Source: Botryllus schlosseri
Taxonomy: Eukaryota > Chordata > Ascidiacea > Stolidobranchia > Styelidae
DNA: 31,580 nt
Reading direction: 5' to 3'
NCBI GenBank assembly: GCA_000444245.1
Contig: ATSW01053152.1
Span: 1-31,580 of the forward strand
The translations under genes and the position numbers were made by a program. The first letter of the stretch is position 1. Each line of letters begins with the position of its first letter. The notes under the pieces were generated by a model. That model had not been told where the DNA came from and ran no database searches. It worked only from the letters and a program-made list of their open reading frames with translations. Below are positions 12,501-24,500 of this stretch, in pieces.

Positions 12501-15500
12501 GTGCTGTACGTTGGTGCTTTGCTGGGGACTTGCGGTTTACTTTGGCCCTGTCTGGAGTTTATTTGTCTTGCGGTTATGATACAATCCTCCAGGGCCATTC
12601 GGGGTCCTTAGAATTTGCTGTGTCCTTCATTGCTGTGTCGTCATGGATTCTTTTCTTATGACGGCGCTGATGGGCTAACGTAATCGCAGGATATGGTTCT
12701 GCGTTATGATTTTTCATAATCTTCATTTATTTGTAGAGTTCTAGCTGCTCCTCCCGCCAATGAAGTCGACCCGCAGGATTCAAGAATTTTTCAGCAGGTA
12801 CGTCCAGGATATTACGTTTGGTTTGATCTCGGACAATCTATCTTTCCCTGCGTTCATTCAGTAGCACTATTGCGGCTTCAAAGCACGTCTGCGCCGTAAT
12901 TTGTTTGTTAGCTATATTTTCTAAAATTCTGTCACAACACAATACCGTTACGTCGCAACAGCTGTTGCAATGGCTTGAACCATCAGGGTATTATTTGTAC
13001 TCGATTTTCTGTTTGTGTGTGGAGTCACTGGCAATCCATCCGTTTTAATGCAGCGATTGGTAGATTGTAGCTTTAGGCGTGATATACAAGCTGATTTTAG
13101 CTGTATTCGATATTTTTCTGTCGAGCTATACTTTTCTTGTTCTTAGTTACGAGTATTGACTGATCAAATTGGCTTCGGTCAATTTTCTCTAGACTCCACA
13201 TGCAATTTGAATTGGAGGCCTGTGTGGCCACTGGCCATGCTGGTGTCCTGCAGCAGTATAATGCCTGCCACTCCACGTAGCACCATTTTTTTGGGTGAAG
13301 CGTTATGGGGCTTATCTTGTCAACACAAAGTCTGCCATTGTTGACTTACTGCAGGACTATTTTTGATGCAATTTATTGAAATCTATGGAAATGTCTCCTC
13401 AATTTTGGTAACGCTACCCGTCGCAAATTTCTGTGGCCAATTCAACTCTAACCTTAAACAATGATTTGAGTGAAAACCAGCTGGTTCTGCAAACTCTGCT
13501 TCATGTTAACTTTGTTTTGCGTCATTAAAATTATGTCTCTATAAGTAATCGGTAAGTGGTTGAATAATTATGATCAACGCCTAATACCGGTCGTTAGCGT
13601 GCTTCGCCAATGTACTAGGTTTGTTAGGATGATGCGCAGTGCTCTATATTCAACCAGGCTTAGCATAAATTTTACAGGCTGTCATATGGCGTAGCACAGA
13701 GGTCTCAAACACGCGGGCCGCATGCCAGATCATGTTGTGCGGCCCGCGACGACATTTTAGATTTTTAATAATTTGAAAATATTTTAGTGTCACATATATC
13801 TTCTCAGGTTATAAGGTCAAAATCCCCTCTTAAATTGCCCCGAAAGCCTGAAACTATTCATCAAACTTCACTATCACATTAATTGCATACGCTACCATGC
13901 AGTGGAAAATTCACTTATTTCGCCACATTTCCAATTCATGATGAAGAAACCTGACCCTTAGAAGATTCGTGACTGAAATTTTCGAGTTGGACTTGGACGC
14001 GACCTTTCTTAGAATTACTCAGACTCGGGCTAACTCGATGGCAAAATGAAAATGACTCGAGTGGACTCGGAGTGACTCGGAATGCCGGGAATTTGTTAGA
14101 ACCATGGATGCAACAAACTAATCGCGTATCAGGGGAATAGTAATAGATCATAAGGTCGCAGCTTGGTATTTCGCTAACTAAGCAAGTTGTTATGGCAACC
14201 ATTGGCAGTCTGTCAGTTACATCTTTGGTCGCTAAGCCATGTTATTAAGGCCACTTACAGGTACCGAGTACCGTAGTGGTACGCTCCAACGATGTAACAA
14301 CAATGGGCCGTTTGGCGTTCCGACATTTCAATCACTAGGACACATTCATCAATATATTTATATTATATTTTTATTTGTTTCTGCTCCTATATTTGGAGAT
14401 ATTTGGCCATGATATTAATAGCCTACTTATCAGAAGTATACCCGAATCCTGAATTGGAATTACAATGCTCAACCTAGAAATGTTTTGATATCAGATCAGT
14501 CTCTATTACCAATCTGTTGAATTAAAAATATTCATAGTAGATCCAAAATTATAACCCGATAGCTTTTATGATGGCATCATACATTTGTCTGGCCACATGG
14601 TGTCTATATGTTATAATTAATATATATCAAGTACAACAACAATTCTATTAAAATAGTTATGAATGTGATGATTCTTTTCTTGCCAGGCCTAAATTTATAC
14701 AAGAGTAAATCACATTTTGACGATGTGTGTTTACTGATAGTCTGCTGGATCGGTTCACTTTCAATAGGACAATTCATTCCCGCCAAATAAGGCCTACTTG
14801 GAAAGACATAGAATACCCCTATAAATGCTGCGGCCCGCGGCATCGTCAAAACGAGAAAACTGGCCTGCGAGCACATTTGAGTTTGAGACCTCTGGCGTAG
14901 CATATACCGCATTAGACTGAGCTGCTTGACCAGCAAACTTTTTGAGACGCACACAGGTTTGGTTGAGTTTGAGCTGTTGGAAAACGTTTCTGAATGCCGG
15001 AGTCTTAATCAAATAGCAATTTCCATCCTTGTTCGCATGCCCAGCACAACGGCTGAATTTGAGTCCCTTGAAAAAAAAGTATTTCAAGGATGTTGATATG
15101 TTTACGATAGGACGGCTCGAAACCAGGCTACTGCCTGGCTTTGCGCAACTGGCCGGAGAAATTCAACATCAACGCTCGCATTAAATGTATTTGTATAAAT
15201 ATAGGTTTTGCATCTCCTGTACCAGGGGTCTCAAACTCTGATCTTCTCGCGGGCCAATTTCCTAGTTTTTGATGACGCCGTGGGCTGCAGCATCAATAAT
15301 ACGGGTATTCAATGTCTTTCCAAGTAGTCCTTACATCCTTGCAGAATGACATTCCAATCCACACCCATCGTGAAAATGCGATTTGCTATGTAGCAATTCA
15401 TGCCTGGTGCGAAAAAAGTAACTGGCTATCGAGTTATTGTAGTCAAAGTAACCGAGAATATCATAGAGAATAGAATGGCAGGGTAACGAATGCCGGTACG

Positions 15501-18500
15501 TAGAAATTCATTGTGCACCAGACAAGTGGGAAGTACCGTATGCATGCAAGGGAAGGCCAATCAAACGAAACTAATACTTGCTTGATCACGGATCACCACA
15601 TTTATCCTTAATCCAATTAGTTCTGAGTAAACGTTCAAATAGTGTTCCATTCCGAAAACAGCTGTATGCTTCAAGCCAACATCGGTATCGAATACACACA
15701 TGGTTTCAGTAACCCGCGGCTATTGTACCCTGATGTATAGTGCTACATTGCGCCGAAACGTGATTCCGCTACGCGCAACCAGCGCTCTTTTCATGTTCCG
15801 AAACGTGTTATAAACTCGTGACTTCGTCTGCTCGTGCCATTTTGACTTGGGGTCCGTGCATGTCGATTTATTGATTTATTATGACTGCCTTTGTTTTGCC
15901 AGCTTATCGACATGGGCTTCGGCCGGGCAACGGCGAGGGAAGCGATTATGCACGCGCAGTCGCTGGAGGCCGCCACCGAGTGGATCCTCTCGCACAGCGA
16001 AGATCTGGAGATAATGCAGGCCATCACGATGTCGCTGGAGTCGTCGTTTGCGCCGAACGATTCGCCGTTTGCCCATCCCGCGGCCATGCCCGCGGCGCAG
16101 GCCGCTCCTGCTCAGGAACCAGTAGAGCCGTCAAGAAATCAGGATGCTGGCAACGAGGTGAAATTTTGGAAAATTGTGTGTTTAGAATATAGTCCACAAC
16201 GTGGTCGAGAATTTACAATTGAAATTTTGATGATGTAGCCAGGGCTACTCTAAATTCAGGTCTTCCTTTTGAAACAAACCATAAAATGTGTTGAGGTGAA
16301 TTTATAGATCGGTCTTCAACGTGGATTTAATAATTGAAATTTTAACGGCGTAGCCAATAACCATGTTTTCACAAAATTATGGCCTCCCTTTCAAAAGCTA
16401 GGGGGCAAATGCGTTGAGGTGAATTTTTCAACATATGCATGGTCTGGCATACAGACTTCAAAGTCGGTGAGATTCTATAATTGAAATTTTGACGATGTAT
16501 CCAGGGTTTCTCAAAATTTTGATCTTCTTTTCCAAGCTAATGATAAAATGTGCCGGGGTGAATATGTAAACGTGTGTTTGGAATGTAGTCCTCGACCCCG
16601 GTATGACGTGGTGGTTTTGAAATTGCAATTTCGACGTTCAGGAAAAACAGGACAAGGAAATGAAAACGGCAGACGCGGATTTGCCGGGGACGTCGAAAGA
16701 ACCGGTACGTGTATCGATTTGTTTTACGTGTTGTCCAAAACATATATTTAATATTTAAGCCGCCAGTACTTTTCATTCGAATTTAGGATTTGTTTTTTTC
16801 CGCAGGAGGAAGAAAACTACGACCACTACCTCAGCGGAAAAGAATTGGACTCATTCATCGACGACATTTTGCAATGCTGCCTGTGTCTGCTGGACAGTTT
16901 TCCCAACAGCGTTTACAGGTAATGGTTAGCTTTTTTCACCAGCACGGGAAACACGCGTGCGCTTACAACTTGCAGCTGTTTTCAATACATCTACTCGTAT
17001 GTATTGTCGCTGTGGAATCGGAGTTGCTTATGTCCATTTTCCATCTTTTTAGAGAATTAAGTTTTTTGTAAAGTTTTCGTATTCTTCCGTCCATATCTTG
17101 GCCACGGTTAACTTTGATGCAATGTGACAAACATAACCGAGGACAAGATTTTACAAATACTTGATTTTCTCAAAATTTGAAAATTTGCAAACTGTCTTGA
17201 TTCCACCACGACGATATCTAATACACGCATCTTCCCAAAAATTATGCGTGCCATCTAGCACGATGATCGCATCCCCGCTTTACTCTCTACAAAAGTTTGG
17301 TTGCGTCTGGCGATGTTCCCAACGTCCACGTTACCAAGTAGGCGTGTCGCTTCTGGTGTTGACGTAGCCGGATGCAGTACGCGGCAGATTTTGGAGTACA
17401 GAAACTGCAGATTGCGATAAAGTTCCTTTGAACTGTCGGGCGTTTTCTCTACGATATCAAACACACGTGTTGTCGGTATGCCGGGTATTTCCATAACGGC
17501 AGTGCTGCGATGATGCGTCATCGTCGAATTATGAAGGCTACGGTCTCGTTTTAGAGTTTACGAAGTGTTCGAAGCCATCATGAAACGCAACGGGCCCGAA
17601 TGGACAGGGGAGAAGAATATTTTCGAAAACATACTCAGCGAGGTTTGTTGTCTCTTCGTTAAATTTTGTCCTGTTTTTGTTCCCGCTGAAACCAATCATT
17701 TTTCAAACTACTCCAATTACTCGAACTTCAAACTACTTAAATACTTTTCATGCCTTCATTTTGTACTTCTTCTTGCAGTTTTGGTGTGTCTTGAGTAATC
17801 TGAGTGTTACTGGGCTACTTCTGCTCGAGTAGAATTACCGGCCATTTTGACCATCTCTGCCTATCATATCCCAAGTATGCAATTACTGCTGCGGTACGCA
17901 ACCCATCAAGTCAAAGCGCAGATTAATATGCGTTGAAATAATAATCTTGATGTTATTCCGTTTCTCAGATTGGAGAGAGCTGCGATTTCTTACTGCAAGA
18001 CTGCCCAGCCACGTCGGCAGACCACGCCGGCAAGGAGCTGGAAGCGCGCAAACGACTATCGTCGAGATGCCTGCTGCTTTCTCTCTTATTCCAAGTACGT
18101 GTCGGGAACAAATTTTGACTGGCGTTAGTGAAATATTACCCGCCTCATGTCTGGCCGGGTTCATTATCGAGATTGATTTGCGGTTGATTTTGCCGCGAAC
18201 CGCTTCCTGTGCTTGTTATGTTGTACACATTTCGCGCTTGCTTTACCGCGAATCGAACTTGGTGCTCTGTCTGTAAGATTTCTTTCTGTTGCGTTGCAGG
18301 GCCGTCAGTTTTCCGATCTGTGCGCTGTCGCGCTACACGGCAACAACGTGATACAGAAGTTAGTGCAGATACTGCAGACAGGATCGTACTGCTTGCTGAC
18401 CGGTGACAAAAAGCAGGAGAATGCGCCAGAGTGAGTATTGGCTGTGATGGATTTTGCGGCGTCCAGATTGTGTTGCAAGTCCTGATTGTGTTGCAATGTC

Positions 18501-21500
18501 CTGATTGTGTTGCGGGGTCCTGATTGTGTTGCAGTGTCCTGATTGTGTCAGAGCTTGTAGTTTTTTTATATACTGAGTTTCGCCTACTTTACTACTTGCT
18601 GCAGTGGATATTCTTTTAGACTACTTCCGTTTCTATTTACCAACGATGATTACTTTTGCCACTTTCATGGGAAGATGATCGCGATTAAACAGACCTTAGT
18701 TGTGCTTTTCAACGGGCTTACGTTGGTCTAGTTAATTCGGTGTTGTTTACCTTGCCGTGGGCGAATTCTCAATGTTAAAATGCATTCCAGGCAGCAATAC
18801 GAACTAGGTCATTGCTGTGGCTTAGGTACTTCAACGTGACCTTTGAAAGCACTTGATCACGGTGCCTGGGTTTTGGTACAATTTCTACTAGGCTGACAAC
18901 CGCTTGGTTCGTTGTCAAGTTGTCTGCAAAACTCGTAACATGCAGAGTGTCATTTTTATGAAGATGTGCGCGAGATTCGTTTGGGTTTGTAAACCGATAC
19001 CTGTACAGATTGTTTCTGTCTACAAAATGACACGTCACATTTCAAAGACGCGAAACAGACTTGTACGACACCACAAAACTAACTCACTGGGCGCTGCGGT
19101 TTTTGAGATAGCTGGGTAATTATTTAGCGTTTGGTCGGCCGTTTGATTGTGTGACGTCTATGCGGTGGCCTCGGAATGTAAAATCGCTTTAGAAATGTTT
19201 TAGATTTAGAAAAAAACTGATCCGTTTCCAGTTTTTGATGAAGTGATTCAAATGATACTTGATTATCCCGAGTGTTTTAATGGCTGGATGAAACCCAGAA
19301 GACCTCGATACTCTGGTGTGCTATCGCTATGATTTAAGCTCCTCGTACCAGCTGTTCCGAAGGCGGGTTTCGACAGACGTCTTTAAAGTAACATTTGCTT
19401 ACAGAAAACAATTTACCGCCAATTTACGATCACTTTTCTTCTGCATATCGGTACTAAAATGGTACACCGGTCCTTGTAAATGTACTCGTCAAAATGTACG
19501 GCATCCATAATTTGATGAAAATTCTGCGGCGTAAAATTACAGTCCGGGCCTCATGATTAACGTCTAGCCTGGTAATGCACGTAAAAGGCTTACATTTCAA
19601 GCACTTGTCGTTCTTTGTCAAATTACACGATGCGTTGATGGATTCGGCGGCAAATTGTAGCGTTCGCGTCTATTAAGTTGCGAACGGAATGTACCGGGCA
19701 CCAGTTAATTACGATCAATCAACTCAAAGCACGGAACAGGTGTTGATAAGATTTGCAATCAGCGGCGATGTCACTTTCAAGGCATGTCTGATTGCATATT
19801 CATGGATGACTTTGAAATAGAGGCTGCGACTTCGCCTCACGATAACTTTTCAAGATATCGGAAAAACTTGAAATCTCGACTGGTCAAGTGTTCAACTTTT
19901 TGTTTAATTAATTGTCACATTGCTGAGATGATGATTTGTGAACTACGAATAGTTAGTCTCAACTCGAGCTCAGATATGTAGGCCTACCTTTTGCACCATC
20001 ACATAAAATGAAAATCATTCAAGTTACAGTTACAGTGAGGTGAAAATATCAAAACAATGAGTTACATTGATAAATGTCTCCCAGTTGGTGATGAGCATAT
20101 AACTCGAATGCCCACCCTTGATCTTTATTACTCCTTACTTTGATGTTGATACGAGCGGTGTCCTACTGTCATAGCTATGACATTATGGCAGTGGTCTGTA
20201 GTTCTTTAAAATCGTATCATCAACGTACTGTTTTCTGTTTCACACTAGACCGTAAATACGTTTCTCGATTTTGGTAAGAACAGCTTGTTGGCGATTCTGT
20301 ATCCCCGAGTAATTTCAGTAACTGCGTGCCGATGGCTTATTTGTAACTCGGTAACAATGGCTTGGAGCAATTACGAAGTACTAATTAAAAATAATGCCGC
20401 CGATCCGCTTTTTCTGTGTGGTCGATACTTCAAATTGATTTGAGTCTTGGACCGTTCATTCCGTCATTTAGCTGAGTCGGAAAGGTCTTCTTGATTGGTG
20501 GAGATATGTCATATCAAGACTTGCAATCCTATTTTAGCTGGATCTCGTCGGCGCTGTTGCTTATCGACCTCTACGAAAGATCGTGCGTTCACAAGCGACG
20601 TGTCACGGTGTTGGATCGTTACAAAGGCTACGCCCCTACGTGGAAATGGTTCGACGACCGCTCCGGAAAGTGGAGCGCTTACAGCAAGACGAATTCGACG
20701 ATCCTGGAGGACGCGTACAAAGATGGCGTCGCCATTATTAGGTACGTTATCGAGCGTATCAGATGTACGCCTCCCAATTTTTGCCCCTAATATCCCACCT
20801 CCTTTTTTTGCCCCCCGTGTATCACTACATCGCCCCAGGGAGCGATATTGCCCACTTTGGGTAACACTGGTTCAAATCGTTATTTCCACATTGTTGGAAC
20901 ATTATGTGGATTAACAATTTCACATTCCAAATCCTACAAGGGAACTGCATTGCGCAAAACGAGCCAAGCTTAGGGTGCAGTGTGTACAATGTACATGCAT
21001 TTGTCATTATCATACTCTGATTTGATGACAATTGAACTTCTATCTGGTGCGGAAGGATTTTGATTCGATTTTCAAGTTTTTGCGAATGCAGCAATTTCTA
21101 ATTCTAATCTAATTTCTAAGCAAACTGTGTTGGTAGAATTCTAATTCCAATCGAAAAGCTGAAAATTTTGTAATCCTCCAACTCTGTCTGTATGCATGTC
21201 TATAAGACGCATTAGGGTGCATTTATCCCGCATTTTTCTTTCTTGATATAGGTAGTTTGGACGATAAGTGGGATTGGCACTTGTCGCGCCTGTCGGCTTA
21301 CCTCCTTACTTTGCGGTTACAGATTCACGGCCGGCAGACGGAGGTATACAGTGAATTTTCACCAAATGATACAAGTCAACGAAGAATCGGGCAACAGACG
21401 GCCGATTATCCTTCTGTTTGAAAAGAAGAAAGTCGCCGACGATAAATCGGTCGCGTCCGTCAAAGTTGAAAAAGAAGGTGAGGTATTTGTCGTGCTTTAG

Positions 21501-24500
21501 CAGCAGAAGTAAGCGTGCTCTACAGGGTAGACTTGTAGTTTTTACGGTCATAGTTTTAGTTTCTTTGGAAACAATTCCTAAAAATTTTATATTGGTAAGT
21601 ACAGATAGGGAATAAAGTATAGATAGTACTTTGCATAGAAGTCATAGCTTCTGCACAATCGGAAGATCCAAGCATTCCACTCTGAGCTTGTAGGGTTCTA
21701 GATACTTTATCGAGCATCATACATTGAAGATGCCTTCTTCTCCAAATGCCGATAGAGCCTCCCCAATTAATATTGTGACAGGCAGACATTTCTGTAGTAT
21801 AGAAAGTAAGGTACAAAGAACACTGTAGACTAGAATTTATTGTTTACGAAATGATCCTTGCAAAACGGTACCTCCCCCTCTAAAGGATGGGTGATACTGG
21901 TGTGTTTGATGGTTCAGAATTGTTATCAAGGAGATAGCATCATGTAGAATGTAAGAGAGTGGGCGATTTTGTGACTGCAACGAAGACTTCATAAACCCGC
22001 CATATCTGGAGCAGTCCTGTTGGCGCTTGGGATTCGGCAAAGCTTGTTTGTTATCTGTCGTGGGACGATTACCGATTCTATTGCATCTAGATTGATATGT
22101 GCTTGTGTGCACTTTCAGATACGTCGATGGAGACAGATTACAGTGCTGCAACGAAACGGGATGATGACGAGGTCTGGCGCGGATTAAGCGGAGCGCAATC
22201 TCGGTCTTTATTGCAGTCCTGTACTAACCTTCTCAAGGTTCCCGTGCGTGGCGACACGGTACATGCGGCGATGAGACTCTTGCTGAGGTAATGACAAAAA
22301 CGCTTATACATTGTGATAATGTGGAAGTTGTAGTAGTGTAGTAGTGTTGTGTGCCGATGCTGGTGGTCCTGGACTCCGGCATGGCAATTCCCGGATAAAG
22401 TTACGATTGGTAACTGTAATGCGATCCCTGTTTCTGACAAGATCAGTTACGTGAAGTTTCCGAACGTCTTGAATGTTTGGAATTGCGATTGAGTACATTA
22501 GCTTAACCGTAAAGTCGACGGCTGTTGTAACTTTGGCTGACTTTGCAACATGAAACCGATTTCTGATCGAACAAAAATGCACATTTGACCATTTTCTTGT
22601 GGTGCACGCCGAAATCACTTTCTGTTGCCATCTGGATATTTGAACGTTGGCACGACCTGCCGGCCGATGCGATCTAGAGATATTTTTGTAATGACGTTGA
22701 TAGTGTTTGTTCCAGGCTGAGGCTATATTTTAGTGGTTGCAGTGTATCAATGATTAAAGCGATGCTAGCGGTCTAGTGGAGCTGGTGGAGAGTATAGTTT
22801 TTATCAGGGTTTCATCTAATTTTAACCATTTTAACGCAACATTGCTACTCACAGAAGCGAAAGTTGTGATATAGCGCCGCTTTGTTAGGTACAACGCCCG
22901 TAGTAGTTCAGTTGTGTGATTAGCCGAGCTATAAATATAATTGGAGCTATTAGGATTTTGTAGTTGAGAGTTATTTTGAACCATTTTATGCCAACTTTCC
23001 CACTGACATTATGAAAATTCTGATAAGGCACAATGTTATGTACAACACAATGTAGTTCAGTCGGGAGGTGGGCCTTTACTACAGCGACATTACACTTAAA
23101 CGCACGTGTTTGGAGCTGGCTGATATCGCTAATAGCGAACCTTTGTTCAGACTAACCAGAAGCGACCGGCCCGGCGGCCACGAAAGGGCTGTCACGTTCG
23201 TGAAGCTAGAAGGCCCGCAAGCTCTGCTGAGCCTTACGAAACGAAGCGACTTTTCCGGCTTCTCGTCTCTCGCCACCTTAATTTTCTCTCACATTTTCGA
23301 AGACGCCGACACTCTGCGCTACGCCATGGAGAAGGTGAGTTGTCCAGCGAGATTCTCAATAGCATTATCATCAGTTACACTTCTCGAATATGTTTTGCAT
23401 ACGTGCATTAATTGACGTCGTTGTATGTATGTATTCCTTGTCTTCATTTATCATTACTGGTCAGTGTGTCAAATGATTGAAATCTGTGATATATTGTGTG
23501 TAATAGTCGGATCTGGATTGATTTTTTTATTTTATTTCATTCTTTTTCCTGGTATTTAGAATTTGACTTCTCTTTTCATACAAAACACTATATTACAAAT
23601 ATAATTACAAGTTATATGAAGATTTTAGATCACTCTATGGCTTCATGATTGTTGAAGAACTACGTATTCCGGTTCTGGTTGAGATGAATGTCATCACGAT
23701 AATATCGCTGGTACAAGTCAATATCGATGAAGCATTGTTTTGTGCCGCAAATTTGCACATATTTTTTTCGACTTGATCGATTGACGAATTAAATCTCTCT
23801 ATTTTGCTCTCTCAGACTGTCAGGATAGCTGCGACGCGGGGCGTGCCGAGTCCGGCCAGCGGAGTTTCTTCGTCGACCCTGGCCAACCGAGAGATGTACT
23901 ACGTACTGCAGGCTCTGGCGCCGATGGCCTGCCGCAGCCCGGACTTGTTTCTGGACGTGTGCAAGTCTCACTTTCGGATATCGATGCCGAGCTCGAAAAT
24001 ATCTCGTGAGTGCCGTTGCCGCAGCGCCAGACTTGTGCCACTGTTTTTATGAATGGTTTTGGTTGTAGTTCTAGTTGCGCATTTTAAAAATTTGGTGTCC
24101 GAACAACTAGAACACTTGTCATCATTCGCGATACCAGTGTTCCGTTGTGTAATGGTCTTGCTGTCATTGCTATTTCAGAGTCATACTTGATAACAGTCGC
24201 GTTTGCGTAACCAGGAGGTGCATTTTTACTGTCGAAGCCCCTACCATTTCATGTTCAGTTCATGTGGAAAGCTGATCTGATTCCGACAAAACAAAAATTA
24301 ATGAGTTACTTTGAATTGAATGTAGGCGAGTTGTGTTTTCGGTAGTCAGATGCAGATTTTTAAAGGTTGTTAATTCAAGCTCTAGCTCTTCTTGTATTTT
24401 GAAAATCCATCAGTTTGCACAAGTCTGCTCAGGGCGTTGGTTTTTGCGGGTGGTTATCGGGCGCCACTAGCGACGTAGTGTTTGTCACCAGCGTCATGTT

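Larger units (their letters stand above)
12798..15902 (+). other. HUWE1: HUWE1 intron splitting the UBA coding sequence
   Basis: 3.1 kb. It carries a complete non-autonomous hAT element (13697-14894) and a fragment of the same family (from 15223). I see nothing recognisable in 12798-13688 or 15400-15902. Confidence 0.85.

Noticed and set aside
15881-16192. 103-codon frame over the UBA exon
   Set aside because: It is a shadow of exon 13 in another frame; the UBA frame has clear homology and matching splice phases.
20495-20914. 139-codon plus-strand frame over the first WWE exon
   Set aside because: Out of frame with the conserved WFDDRSGKW peptide; its openness reflects the GC-rich exon beneath it.
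21556-22151. Two adjacent minus-strand frames as a decayed gene
   Set aside because: Composition is not implausible, but no motif, splice signal or homology could be named; recorded only as an intron remark.
22138-22440. Minus-strand 100-codon frame
   Set aside because: Mostly antisense to exon 21, no homology, and composition typical of a shadow frame.
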